Below are positions 7,656 through 16,595 of a stretch of 28,145 nucleotides of DNA, in pieces. The position numbers were made by a program, and so were the translations under genes. The stretch is from Planctomycetaceae bacterium (GTDB taxonomy: Bacteria; Planctomycetota; Planctomycetia; Pirellulales; Lacipirellulaceae): NCBI GenBank assembly GCA_002713555.1, contig PATG01000046.1:24896-53040 (forward strand), in the 5' to 3' direction. The notes under the pieces were generated by a model that was given only the letters and a program-made list of their open reading frames with translations, was not told the origin of the DNA and did not search any database. Positions within the stretch are counted from its first letter, which is position 1. The number at the start of each line of letters is the position of its first letter.

Positions 7656-8213
7656 TTATCCACGAGCAAAAGATGCTTCCACAACTGCTGGGTCAAATTG
7701 GGTACCATATCGGGTAGCAATCCACTCACGTACTTCGCTGTGGGGTATGGGATCTTTGTAGGGCCGATCGGAGGTCAATGCATCGTAACAGTCTGCATCT
7801 CTGCCTATGCCTACGATCGGAGCCGAATCATGCTCATTCATGAGAATTTTGCGGCCTGGAAATATTTCTAAAAGACTGGGATTCTCACCTAACCCAGGAT
7901 GACACAACATAGCACCATTGTCGTCTCGCATCACACATACGAATCCATGATTCGCAATTTTGGCTTACTCACAAAGCCCCTGCAGACGCCACCAATCGAG
8001 ACTCCCAGGCTCAACACTACTGAGCTCCAATTCGTCAATCTTAAGCGATACTTGATGCATTTGGGCCTGACCTTCGGCGATGACATGGTCATGCACTACA
8101 TCTTCGTAAGTCGTCCAAAGCCAACCGGTAGCCCAGATCACACCAAAACCAAGACAGACGGCCTGAATAGAAACCAACAAGGCCAGCAAAAAAAATCAGC
8201 TTCTTATTCGCAT
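7656..8213 (-). pseudogene. Broken HD-GYP sensor (c-di-GMP phosphodiesterase type) remnant
   Basis: One minus-strand frame reads through a membrane segment (LALLVSIQAVCLGFGVIW), a Cache-like sensor part ending WWRLQGLCE, an in-frame TAA (7965-7967), then AKIANHGFVCVMRDDNGAML...CHPGLGENPSLLEIFPGRKIL. It then jumps straight to YDALTSDRPYKDPIPHSEVREW...GTQFDP, the C-terminal end of an HD-GYP domain. The HD and GYP catalytic motifs are gone. The extreme N-terminus also appears shifted by one base in a run of eight T (8188-8195). Three independent lesions (stop, internal deletion, frameshift) make this a decayed gene. No intact partner is visible nearby. Confidence 0.8.
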
Positions 8214-8371
8214 TCTAATTGTCACCCAAAAGATCGATGGAACGCCAAAAATGACGATCAAATTCATGCTGTGCCCCTTGGATACCAAGGCTACAGCTTT
8301 GCAAAAGTAGCTTGTTCTAGAAGTCCGTTGGCAAGGTTCTAGCAAGTAAACTTGGGGAGAATAAAATGCCA

Positions 8372-8398
8372 CCGACAAAAGGATAAATCCGTTATAAT
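8372..8398 (+). promoter_or_regulatory. Likely sigma-70-type promoter of dihydropyrimidinase
   Basis: A perfect TATAAT at 8393-8398, with CCGACA (4 of 6 matches to the -35 consensus) at 8372-8377 and a 15-nt spacer. The start codon is 45 nt downstream. Confidence 0.45.
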
Positions 8399-8442
8399 CA
8401 GCCGCAGAATATGCAATCCTAACCAGTCGAGGGGGCCCTTCG

Positions 8443-9822
8443 ATGGCGCTACTTATCCAAAACGGCCGCATTATCACTGCCCACAGTGATTTTGTTGGTG
8501 ATGTTCTGTGTGAAGGCGAGGTGATCACACAAATTGGACCTCATCTCACTCCTCCCTCGGGGGCGGAAATAATCGATGCCCATGACAAATATGTGTTCCC
8601 GGGGTTCATTGACCCCCACGTTCACATCACTTTGCCATTTATGGGTACCTATGCCAAAGACAATTACGAGTCCGCCAGCCGTGCGGCATTGATTGGTGGC
8701 ACCACCTCATTGATCGAAATGTGCTGTCCTGGCAGGGACGATCAACCGCTCGAAGCTTATGAGCTTTGGAAGTCTAAAGCGGTGAATTCTGCTTGTGATT
8801 ACAGCTTCCACATGGGTGTTTCACGATACGACGATTTGGTTGCTTCGGAATTGCGCGAAATTGTCAATCAGGGCATCGCATCCTTTAAGGTTTTTCTTGC
8901 CTACAAAGGAGCTTTTGGAATTAGCGACGAAGAACTTTTTCGTACTCTATCGCTGGCCAAAGAGCTGGGAGTCATCGTTACGGCGCACTGCGAAAACGAA
9001 ACGTTAATCGCAGAACTCCAACAACAACTGCTTGCCGAGGGCAAAACAAGCCCCGCCTGGCATGAGCCCTCTCGTCCCCCAAGAGTAGAGGCAGAGGGTG
9101 TGCATCATTTGATGACCTTTGCCGAGATAACAGGTGCACACGTTTATTGTGTTCATACCTCTTGCCGCGAGGCCCTGGAAGTCGTACAAGCTGCACATCT
9201 CAGAGGAGTCCAGGCTTGGGTAGAAACGGTGATTCCCTACCTGACCCTCGATAAATCCTACGCGGAGCTGCCTGATTTTGAGGGGGCCAAATATGTCATG
9301 TCCCCTCCTCTGCGCGACCGTTCCCAGCAGCCCGTATTGTGGGCAGGCTTACGTTCGGGTCTGGTGAGCACTGTTGCCACAGATCATGCGCCCTTCGACT
9401 TTCAAGGACAAAAAGAGATGGGGAGAGAGGACTTCACAAAAATACCCAATGGTATTCCCTCTATTGAGGACCGTATCAATCTGCTTTATACCCACGGGGT
9501 AGACCGGGGACAGATTGATCTACAGACATTTGTCGATTGTGCCAGTACGCAAGCTGCCAAAATATTCGGACTCTATCCGCGCAAGGGCACACTCCAAGTA
9601 GGCAGTGATGCTGACATTGTTGTCTACGATCCCGCCCACCCTGGCAAGATCTCTGCTGAAACACAGCAGATGGCTGTGGACTACAGCTGCTTCGAAGGCT
9701 GGGAAATTGCTGGACGGCCAAGTCATGTCACGGTACGTGGCGCTGTGCAGGTACGTGATGGTAAATTTGTCGGAACGCCTGGCCACGGACAATTACTTAC
9801 CCGCGCGCCAACTCATTACTAA
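8443..9822 (+). CDS. hydA: Dihydropyrimidinase
   Basis: 459 aa cyclic amidohydrolase, step two of reductive pyrimidine breakdown: opens dihydrouracil/dihydrothymine to N-carbamoyl-beta-alanine or N-carbamoyl-beta-aminoisobutyrate. All metal ligands of the family are visible: H59 and H61 (GFIDPHVH), the carboxylated lysine K149 (ASFKVF), H182 (TAHCEN), H238 (VHTS) and D314 (ATDHAPF). Length fits the family. The ATG at 8443 follows a G-rich GAGGGGG. It is transcribed away from the other pathway genes. Related hydantoinases have the same motifs, but the neighbours favour dihydropyrimidinase. Confidence 0.93.
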   Translation: MALLIQNGRIITAHSDFVGDVLCEGEVITQIGPHLTPPSGAEIIDAHDKYVFPGFIDPHVHITLPFMGTYAKDNYESASRAALIGGTTSLIEMCCPGRDDQPLEAYELWKSKAVNSACDYSFHMGVSRYDDLVASELREIVNQGIASFKVFLAYKGAFGISDEELFRTLSLAKELGVIVTAHCENETLIAELQQQLLAEGKTSPAWHEPSRPPRVEAEGVHHLMTFAEITGAHVYCVHTSCREALEVVQAAHLRGVQAWVETVIPYLTLDKSYAELPDFEGAKYVMSPPLRDRSQQPVLWAGLRSGLVSTVATDHAPFDFQGQKEMGREDFTKIPNGIPSIEDRINLLYTHGVDRGQIDLQTFVDCASTQAAKIFGLYPRKGTLQVGSDADIVVYDPAHPGKISAETQQMAVDYSCFEGWEIAGRPSHVTVRGAVQVRDGKFVGTPGHGQLLTRAPTHY

Positions 9823-9882
9823 AAACAGCCGAAAACTTGCTCTACGTTTTCTAGAGCAGTTCTTTTAATTACGTAGTCATTA

Positions 9883-9978
9883 CTTCGTGCTCTTCGTGGT
9901 AATCCTCTGGTCCGCCTGCCATCACTTACTCAAATAACTATGCATAGAGCACCACGAAGGACACCTGCGAGCACGAAG
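9883..9978. repeat. Palindromic intergenic repeat (CACGAAG type)
   Basis: The left arm CTTCGTGCTCTTCGTGGT (9883-9900) is imperfectly matched by the right arm ACCACGAAGGACACC...GAGCACGAAG (9951-9978). The arms are themselves built of repeated CACGAAG/CTTCGTG units. Repeats of this look are scattered in intergenic DNA of many bacteria; copy number in this genome is unknown. Confidence 0.6.
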
Positions 9979-10021
9979 GGGGTAGAGGTAGGCTGAGAGT
10001 GAGCATCAATATTGTTTTTTT

Positions 10022-10164
10022 GCATTAGAGCAATTTCGATAAATGCATAGCTGAGAAAAAGCCGCAGAGCACACAGAAATCTCATAGAATATGCGAGTAT
10101 GGGTTCTTCCTCGGTGTTCTCAGTGATCTCTGTGGCTATATCATTAAGGAAATTGCTCTAATGC
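10022..10164. mobile_element. MITE-like element with 16-bp perfect terminal inverted repeats
   Basis: GCATTAGAGCAATTTC (10022-10037) recurs as an exact reverse complement at 10149-10164. Inside lies a second, imperfect palindrome: AGCCGCAGAGCACACAGA on the left and TCAGTGATCTCTGTGGCT on the right. 143 bp, no coding frame, no clear target-site duplication. Size and structure fit a non-autonomous element, but a transposase source is not in the window. Confidence 0.6.
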
Positions 10165-10339
10165 TTGCGTGCAGAATTGAACTTACTCTAAAAGTAACTT
10201 ATCTTTTGCGTGCTTAACAAACTCAGGCAGAGGTTTTTCACTTCGGGGTCAACATACTTCTGAAGTACAAAGAAAACTGCTGATAAACAAGACAGTCGCT
10301 ACATTCTGTAGATATTCTGTATGGCATTTATAAAGCACG

Positions 10340-11272
10340 CTAGCTTTTCTTTGCCAATTCCAGCATGAAGTATTGGTGTGCGCCATTGCCGACTGTAAAC
10401 GGCATCAAGAATCCTGAGATTGAATTCTGCAGCAAACGGGGTGGAAATGCTTTCAGAAAGGCGCGAGCCGCTCTCGGCATTTTAAAGAATCTTCGCGAGA
10501 GACTATAGAATCTCTCCAAGTTATGACTTATCTCTGCAGAAAGATCCGTCTGCTCTTGAATCTCAAGTCCAATCGAATCGGCCATACTGAGCCATTCTTC
10601 CAGCACAGCAAAGCTATCTACGGCCATAGTTTTTTCGACAAGCTGTATTGCTCTGCGCAAATCGTCTTCGTAGGCGTCCAGTGGCGCAGAACGAAAACAA
10701 TCAATCACCAGCAGACGTCCACCAGGACGGAGCACACGGCATATCTCCTCTAAAGCTTGCCGGACATTGCTGGCCTGACAAAGACATTCTACGGCAAAAA
10801 CCGTGTCGTAAGAATTATCTTCGTATTGCAAATCCTGACAATCACCAACAGCAAAGCTTAAATTGGAGAACCCCTTCCGCTCTTTGCATGCAGATCGTAT
10901 ATGACTCTCGGAAAGATCAATTCCTGTAAAACAACAATCCTTCAAACGTTCGGCCAAATGCTTTGCATTGAAGCCACCCCCGCAGCCAACTTCGAGCACT
11001 TGTTGTACGTTAAGATCTTCCAACCGTTGGGAAATGAGGTCCACTTGCCCCATGTAGCCTTCTGTCGTAAAAGCCTCATCGCGATTGAGCGCGACATGCA
11101 TGGCACCGTCTTTGGAATGAAAAAGCCGATAGCCACGATCACTCTGCCGGTAATAATCGATCACGCTGTCTGTATCTATCGAACTCTCTACAATCGCCTG
11201 GCAATCAAAATGCTTGTCTACCAATTCCAGGCATTTGGACAAGGACAGGTCGGGTATGGAGAGGATATTCAT
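10340..11272 (-). CDS. Class I SAM-dependent methyltransferase
   Basis: 310 aa, soluble. The Rossmann methyltransferase core is clear: motif I VLEVGCGGG (92-100), the acidic strand end FTGIDLS (115-121), motif II-like VGDCQDL (142-148), YDTVFAVECLCQ (155-166) and RVLRPGGRLLVID (179-191). Extra sequence on both sides (1-90 and 200-310) resembles small-molecule methyltransferases. The substrate is unknown. It is the last gene of the minus-strand permease-aminotransferase-preA run, 95 bp after preA. No known step of pyrimidine degradation needs a methyltransferase, so it may be a bystander. No clear Shine-Dalgarno. Confidence 0.85.
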   Translation of the reverse strand: MNILSIPDLSLSKCLELVDKHFDCQAIVESSIDTDSVIDYYRQSDRGYRLFHSKDGAMHVALNRDEAFTTEGYMGQVDLISQRLEDLNVQQVLEVGCGGGFNAKHLAERLKDCCFTGIDLSESHIRSACKERKGFSNLSFAVGDCQDLQYEDNSYDTVFAVECLCQASNVRQALEEICRVLRPGGRLLVIDCFRSAPLDAYEDDLRRAIQLVEKTMAVDSFAVLEEWLSMADSIGLEIQEQTDLSAEISHNLERFYSLSRRFFKMPRAARAFLKAFPPRLLQNSISGFLMPFTVGNGAHQYFMLELAKKS

Positions 11273-11367
11273 AGCGTAGGGCTAGTTGTTAGGCACCCAC
11301 TGATAGACACCAGCATCTCTTTAGAAGAAAACAGAAGTCTTGAAAACGGTTAGTAAAGAACGACTCA

Positions 11368-12495
11368 TCATCCTCTTGCCAGGGCATCGCTTTGATCGAC
11401 AAAATCGTCGCCTCTCCATTGGTCGTCTCCATCAATCATTTTCTTGTCCTTCTTGGCCTTGGCAACTTCACGAGCGACCGCTTGGCGCTGCACAAGATCT
11501 GCATGTGTCGTGAAATACTGTACACTATGTCCTTTGAAATCGTCGAGCGTTTCAAAATTATGCTTTTCCATGAAGGCCAGCAATTCCGTACACATCTCAT
11601 GCACCAGACGGTAGCCAACTTTCATAACTCCCGTGCAAACCTGAACAGTATCGGCGCCCAACAAAATAAATTGGGCAGCGTCGTTGCCCGATTCGATGCC
11701 TCCAATGCCACTTAAGGTGCAGTTCGGAAATTCATCGCGAATCACATACGCTATCTCCATGCACATGCGCAAGGCAATAGGCATCACAGCACGACAAGAA
11801 TAACCACCGGGAGTCGTATAGCCTTCGACCTGCGGTTCGGGACGTAATGTCTCCAAATCGACCCCCAAGACACTACGAATCGTATTGATAGCGCTGACAC
11901 CTTGGCAGCCCGCGCGAAGTGCGGCCCGTGTAGGATCTTCGATGTGGGTGACATTCGGTGTCATTTTGGCCCACACGGGCACCCGGGCCACTTCATTCAC
12001 CCACCCGGCTACCTCTTCTAAAATGTCCGGGTTTTCGCCCATGGCCGAGCCCATTTTACGCTCCGGCAAACCATGGGGGCACGAAAAGTTTAATTCAAAT
12101 GCATCAATGCCTAAATCCTGACACCGCTCGGTAATTTCGATCCAAGCATCCCGATTGTATTCTTCCATGATCGAAGCGATGAGCACGCGGTCGGGATATT
12201 TATCCTTAACCGCTTTCAACTCGTCAACCCAAACGTCAAAACTACGATCCGATATTAATTCGATATTTTCCCAACCGATAATCTCTTTGGAATTGCGCGC
12301 TCGAAGGCGCGCATAACGAGGCTGGACATTAATCACCTTATCGGCATCAAGACTAATCGTCTTGCATATGACTGCGCCCCAACCTTCGTCAAAAGCCTTA
12401 CCGATTACATTGCCATTCGTTCCGGGTGGCCCTGAACCAATCACAAAAGGATTGGGCATTTTCAGCCCGTTGACGCAAGTTTCTAAGGTTGCCAT
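11368..12495 (-). CDS. preA: PreA-like dihydropyrimidine dehydrogenase, without ferredoxin domain
   Basis: 375 aa FMN TIM-barrel of the dihydroorotate/dihydropyrimidine dehydrogenase family. It is expected to reduce uracil/thymine, the first step of the pathway. Key parts: FVIGSGPPGTNG (17-28), catalytic C139 in NFSCPHG (136-142), VWAKMTPN (174-181), SAINTI (201-206) and the FMN-phosphate loop SGIGGIESG (262-270). E. coli PreA (411 aa) ends in a domain with two 4Fe-4S clusters; here the protein ends in a charged tail (about 330-375) with no cysteine, so that domain is missing. No PreT-like flavoprotein is nearby, so the electron donor is unclear. It lies 15 bp after the aminotransferase gene. 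Confidence 0.9.
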   Translation of the reverse strand: MATLETCVNGLKMPNPFVIGSGPPGTNGNVIGKAFDEGWGAVICKTISLDADKVINVQPRYARLRARNSKEIIGWENIELISDRSFDVWVDELKAVKDKYPDRVLIASIMEEYNRDAWIEITERCQDLGIDAFELNFSCPHGLPERKMGSAMGENPDILEEVAGWVNEVARVPVWAKMTPNVTHIEDPTRAALRAGCQGVSAINTIRSVLGVDLETLRPEPQVEGYTTPGGYSCRAVMPIALRMCMEIAYVIRDEFPNCTLSGIGGIESGNDAAQFILLGADTVQVCTGVMKVGYRLVHEMCTELLAFMEKHNFETLDDFKGHSVQYFTTHADLVQRQAVAREVAKAKKDKKMIDGDDQWRGDDFVDQSDALARG

Positions 12496-12510
12496 TTTTC
12501 TATCTTTTGT

Positions 12511-13872
12511 TTACTTGCATTCAATCTCAGAGAGCACTTCGTCCAAACAACCCGCTAAAAAGTCAACATCGTCCCGGGTGATGCACATGGGTGGCTTGAT
12601 ACGCAACGTATTGCCGTGCAGTCCCCCTTTGCCAATAATCAATCCTCGCTGGCGACACATCTCCATAACGTCGGTCGCAGCCTGGGAAGCGGGTTCTTTC
12701 GTTTTTAGATCCGTTACCAATTCGACTCCCAACATCAGACCCAAGCCGCGCACATCCCCGATGAGTGGATATTTGGTTTGCAACTCCAGCAAGCATTCTT
12801 TCAAGTAACTGCCTACTTCAAGAGCATTCTGCTGAATATTTTCGGCATCAATCACTTCCAATGTCGCCAATCCCTGCATCATACTGACAGGATTGCCTCC
12901 GAAGGTATTGAAATGGACGCGATTGGTCATCACCTCCGAGATAGAGTCGGTGGTGGTCATAGCGCCTAAGGGAATTCCGTTGCCAATCCCTTTGGCCATC
13001 GTCACCATGTCGGGCACGACGCCCCAGTTTTGATACGACCAGTAGTGATGTCCTGTTCGCCCAAATCCACCTTGGACTTCATCGGCAATACACAGGCCAC
13101 CGTGTTGGCGAACAATATCGTAGACAATCGGGAAAAATTCTTTAGGCGGCACAACGGCTCCACCCACTCCTTGAATAGGTTCGCCGATGAAGCAGGCTAT
13201 TTCGCCAGGCGTCTGGTACTCGATCACATTCTTAATGTCGTGAGCACACTTCAGGTCGCAGGAGGGGTACTCCAGTCCGTACGGGCAGCGGTAACAGTAG
13301 CCCGCGTGCGTATGATGGACATGCGCGCGTGTATTTGAGGGGAATTTCCAGGTCCCATGCGCTGTGATGCTCATGGAAGTAGAAGTTCCACCGTGGTAGC
13401 CATTGCGCTGCGCGATCACATCCTGATGTCCGGTGAATTCGCGCGCTGACAGAATGGCAACCTCGTTGGCTTCGCTACCACTATTCGTAAAGTAACTACG
13501 ATTCAACCCCGCGGGCATCTTGCTTGCCAGTTTTTCGGCAAACTGAACAATATTCGGATGCAAATAAATTGTTGTCGTGTGTTGCAAACGGCCAGTCTGC
13601 TCGCGAACTTTTTTGATAACTTCAGGATGGCAATGCCCAACACTGACGGTAACAATACCTGCAAATGCATCCAGATAACGCTGTCCCTGGTCGTCCCAAA
13701 GATACTGCATATGCCCTTCAACAAGCATCAGCGGTTCACGGTAATAGGTGATCACGCCAGGCGATACGTACTGATGTCGCAGAGCAAGCACTTCTTCACG
13801 CGAAGGGCCTTGGTAGGGTGTTGGTTGATGATCGATAATTGGCAACTGAGGTGACTTGGAAGTCTGGCTCAT
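12511..13872 (-). CDS. Class III aminotransferase, AGXT2-like (beta-alanine/beta-aminoisobutyrate)
   Basis: 453 aa PLP enzyme of fold type I. Visible: NSGSEANE (130-137, PLP phosphate binding), D264 (IADEVQGGFGRTG, pyridine N contact) and Schiff-base lysine K294 (MAKGIGNG). The Cys-rich insert around 187-210 (HHTHAGYCYRCPYG...CDLKCA) is characteristic of the AGXT2 branch, whose members transaminate beta-alanine, beta-aminoisobutyrate and glyoxylate. Here it probably turns beta-alanine into malonate semialdehyde, and beta-aminoisobutyrate into methylmalonate semialdehyde. Its start overlaps the permease stop by 4 bp (ATGA), a sign of translational coupling. Confidence 0.9.
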   Translation of the reverse strand: MSQTSKSPQLPIIDHQPTPYQGPSREEVLALRHQYVSPGVITYYREPLMLVEGHMQYLWDDQGQRYLDAFAGIVTVSVGHCHPEVIKKVREQTGRLQHTTTIYLHPNIVQFAEKLASKMPAGLNRSYFTNSGSEANEVAILSAREFTGHQDVIAQRNGYHGGTSTSMSITAHGTWKFPSNTRAHVHHTHAGYCYRCPYGLEYPSCDLKCAHDIKNVIEYQTPGEIACFIGEPIQGVGGAVVPPKEFFPIVYDIVRQHGGLCIADEVQGGFGRTGHHYWSYQNWGVVPDMVTMAKGIGNGIPLGAMTTTDSISEVMTNRVHFNTFGGNPVSMMQGLATLEVIDAENIQQNALEVGSYLKECLLELQTKYPLIGDVRGLGLMLGVELVTDLKTKEPASQAATDVMEMCRQRGLIIGKGGLHGNTLRIKPPMCITRDDVDFLAGCLDEVLSEIECK

Positions 13873-15545
13873 GCTTGGTTTCCTCCATTTTCTCCTCTGT
13901 CTGTTTCGTCGATTCCCAGATCTCCCGCTTCGGGCACCAACATTCTCGGTGGTTCTGACAATCCCCGTTCTTCGCGCGAGCCAGGCACCAGATTGTCCAG
14001 GGCAATGCCGAGAATCGCGGCCACGGCCATGCCCGTTTTACCGATCGCTGACAGGGACTCCGTAAAACTGTTGGCCAGTGTCACGCGCCAGTCGACATCC
14101 ACCTGATCAAGCGGCCCAAACCATGTTTCCAGCTTATCCAAAAGCAGTGCATGAAGCGAACTGATCGACTCTGCAGCTTCAGGCGATTGGAACCAGGCTG
14201 GCAGGCTGAGCCCCATGAAGAGGGCAAAACCGCCAATGAATAAATTACGATCCGAATTCAAATCCGCTTTGGAAAATTGACGCACTCCCACTGCGGAGAT
14301 CAAACCGAACAGGGCGCAGTACAGGCCTCCGACTACCGGTTGGGGAATGGCAGAGGCCAACGCGCCAAATTTCCCAAACAATCCTAGGCAGATCAGCAAT
14401 ACGGCCCCGATTTGCACCACATAGCGGCTCCCGACTTTTGTGAGTCCTATCAAGCCAATATTTTCGGAATAACTTGTTGAACTGAAGCCGCCTAATAATC
14501 CAGTGAGAGCGCAACCAATTCCTTCGGTACCAATACCGCGCGAAATTTCTCGCTGTGAAGGGTCTCCCCCCCAAGCCATATTTTTACAGGCATGGTAATC
14601 CCCAAAAGATTCAATCATGGATGCTAGGTAGCCGGCCAATACGGCTACCAAGGCGCTCATCGACCATTCGGGAAATCCCCAGGGAAGGAAAACGTCTTTT
14701 ATCCGGAACCAGGGCGCGTGGTCGAAAGTCGAGAGATCCACGTAGGCAGGATCACCGGGTGGCAGGAATCCACGACGACCCAGCCACCAACAAGTACTCA
14801 CCATCACGACAATTGCCAACAACATAGGGAATTGCTGAAAGACTCGAATTCTTCGCGAGAGCACTAAAGCAAACAAGACAATCAATACCATCATCGATAT
14901 GGATACCATCCAATTGCTGGCCGCCACCGGCGCACCCACTTGATAAAGAGCCAGACCAATAAGCATGACCACCGGACCTATGACCACAGGCGACAAAAAA
15001 CGCCGTACCACTCCCATCAATCCCATAAAACCAATCACCGCTTCGAGCACACCCCCAATGAGCACCGCTCCAGCAATCGTACGCATACCATGCCCCCCTG
15101 CGGCTTGCCATTGCTCAACAAGTGGGCTGATCGTCGTATCAGTGACATCCCCAGCCACCACAGCAGACCAGTCGGGCGCCGAGCTACTTTGTGTGGCAGC
15201 TACTATCCCAAAAAATGCTGCCAAAAAAGAAAATGATACCCCCTGGATAATCGGCAGACGTGAACCAAAGGTTGATTGCAATAGTGTGGCGACACCGCTG
15301 CAAAGCATTACCGAAGAAATCAACAAAGCCGTATTGGAAAGTTGCCTGCCAAGCAATAACGACCGAATCTGCTCAGGCAGATCCTCTGGCACTGGCCACA
15401 ACAGGGGACCAAAGATCAAAGGGACTGCCACCGTCGATCCGAACATCGTAAGCACATGTTGCAAGGCAAGACCAGTCGCCCGTAATGGAGGTGGCCGGTC
15501 ATCCAGACCATAAATCACACCTGAATGATTTTGCGTACTATTCAT
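13869..15545 (-). CDS. NCS2-family uracil/xanthine permease
   Basis: 558 aa, with about 12-14 membrane segments. NCS2 marks: QH at 29-30 in the first helix, GVSFSF (102-107), E312 in IESFGDYHAC (substrate-binding helix), and SYSENIGLIGLTKVGSR (358-374), the family signature. It likely imports uracil or another nucleobase by proton symport. The context (same strand, overlapping the aminotransferase) points to uracil or thymine. There is a longer hydrophilic loop at 455-490 and a charged C-terminal tail. First gene of the permease-aminotransferase-preA run; 180 bp after the amidohydrolase stop. Confidence 0.88.
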   Translation of the reverse strand: MNSTQNHSGVIYGLDDRPPPLRATGLALQHVLTMFGSTVAVPLIFGPLLWPVPEDLPEQIRSLLLGRQLSNTALLISSVMLCSGVATLLQSTFGSRLPIIQGVSFSFLAAFFGIVAATQSSSAPDWSAVVAGDVTDTTISPLVEQWQAAGGHGMRTIAGAVLIGGVLEAVIGFMGLMGVVRRFLSPVVIGPVVMLIGLALYQVGAPVAASNWMVSISMMVLIVLFALVLSRRIRVFQQFPMLLAIVVMVSTCWWLGRRGFLPPGDPAYVDLSTFDHAPWFRIKDVFLPWGFPEWSMSALVAVLAGYLASMIESFGDYHACKNMAWGGDPSQREISRGIGTEGIGCALTGLLGGFSSTSYSENIGLIGLTKVGSRYVVQIGAVLLICLGLFGKFGALASAIPQPVVGGLYCALFGLISAVGVRQFSKADLNSDRNLFIGGFALFMGLSLPAWFQSPEAAESISSLHALLLDKLETWFGPLDQVDVDWRVTLANSFTESLSAIGKTGMAVAAILGIALDNLVPGSREERGLSEPPRMLVPEAGDLGIDETDRGENGGNQA

Positions 15546-15725
15546 TGCGTGTTGTCGTCGGTAGACATTGAATCACAAGAAATTTATTCAAGAACTCAAG
15601 TATTCCTCGAAAAGGGGAGGAAAATCTTGGGGCCGTTGAAACGTCCCCCCACAGGCAGAACCGGTTGTGAAACATAAAAGTATTCATCTTTAACTTCCAT
15701 GAACCTTCTATCGCTTACGGACCTT

Positions 15726-16595
15726 TCATAGCTCAACCATCTCACCATAACTCTCTGGTCTACGGTCGCGGAAAAATTGCCACGTATTGCGGACTTCGCG
15801 AATTGCGTCCAGGTCCAGATCTGCGATGACAATTTCGTCCTGATCGCGCGCGGCTTGTTCTAGAATCTGGCCACGTGGATCACAAAAATAGCTTTGGCCA
15901 TAAAACTCACCCATCCGCCAGGGCTCTTCCGTACCAGGACGATTGATGGCGCCAACAAAGTATTGGTTGGCCACGGCATGGGCCGGTTGCTCAAGCTTCC
16001 AAAGATATTCACTCAAACCGGCAACTGTAGCGGAGGGATTAAAAACGATCTCTGCCCCATTCAGCCCCAGGCAACGTGCTCCCTCAGGAAAATGGCGGTC
16101 ATAACATATATAAACACCCACTTTACCGACGCGCGTATCAAAAACGGGATAGCCCAGGTTGCCAGGTTTGAAATAAAACTTTTCCCAAAAACCTGGCGCA
16201 CACTGCGGTATGTGCATCTTACGGAATTTCCCCAGATAACTGCCATCCGCATCAATCACCGCAGCCGTGTTGTAATAGATCCCCGGCAGGTCCTCTTCGT
16301 AGACCGGAAGCACCAGCACCATTTCATGCTTTTTGGCCACTTCTTGAAACAGTTTGGTCGTCGGCCCCTCGGGAACTTGCTCGGTAAGTTCGTACCACTT
16401 GGCATCCTGCTCACAACAAAAATAAGGGCCGTAGAAGAGCTCTTGCAAACAGGCAACCTGCGCCCCCTGCCCTGCTGCCTGGTCCAGCATCTCAACATGC
16501 TTGTCGATCATAGATTTTTTAATCTTGTCGACTGGCGAATTCCCAGGTTCCGACAAGGTCGCCTGAATTAACGCGCCACGAACGACTCTCGACAT
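15726..16595 (-). CDS. Beta-ureidopropionase-type carbon-nitrogen hydrolase
   Basis: 289 aa from the chosen start. Nitrilase-superfamily triad: E52 (LQELFYGPYFC), K126 (LGKFRKMHIP) and C164 (YICYDRHFPEGAR). The fingerprint matches the N-carbamoyl-beta-alanine / N-carbamoylputrescine amidase branch; the pathway neighbours favour the first, releasing beta-alanine, CO2 and ammonia. ATG 16595 is preferred over one 57 nt upstream, because AAAGGA lies about 8 nt before it and the family N-terminus starts there. Divergent from the semialdehyde dehydrogenase gene across a 128-bp region. Confidence 0.9.
   Translation of the reverse strand: MSRVVRGALIQATLSEPGNSPVDKIKKSMIDKHVEMLDQAAGQGAQVACLQELFYGPYFCCEQDAKWYELTEQVPEGPTTKLFQEVAKKHEMVLVLPVYEEDLPGIYYNTAAVIDADGSYLGKFRKMHIPQCAPGFWEKFYFKPGNLGYPVFDTRVGKVGVYICYDRHFPEGARCLGLNGAEIVFNPSATVAGLSEYLWKLEQPAHAVANQYFVGAINRPGTEEPWRMGEFYGQSYFCDPRGQILEQAARDQDEIVIADLDLDAIREVRNTWQFFRDRRPESYGEMVEL

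Larger units (their letters stand above)
9823..10339. other. Gene-free spacer holding two palindromic repeats
   Basis: No gene is supported. The two inverted-repeat elements at 9883-9978 and 10022-10164 occupy most of it. The rest (10165-10339) is AT-rich with no feature I can name. Confidence 0.6.

Noticed and set aside
9883..10164. CRISPR-like repeat array
   Set aside because: Only two unlike palindromes, no regular spacer-repeat pattern and no cas genes; no CRISPR array is seen anywhere in the window.
10195..10290. Minus-strand frame reading ...YVDPEVKNLCLSLL...
   Set aside because: Looks protein-like for about 30 codons but has a stop directly upstream and no start; too short to call a gene remnant.
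15596..15725. Short frame of ~35 codons between the amidohydrolase and the permease
   Set aside because: A GAAGG precedes the ATG too closely, and the peptide has no recognisable feature; likely chance.
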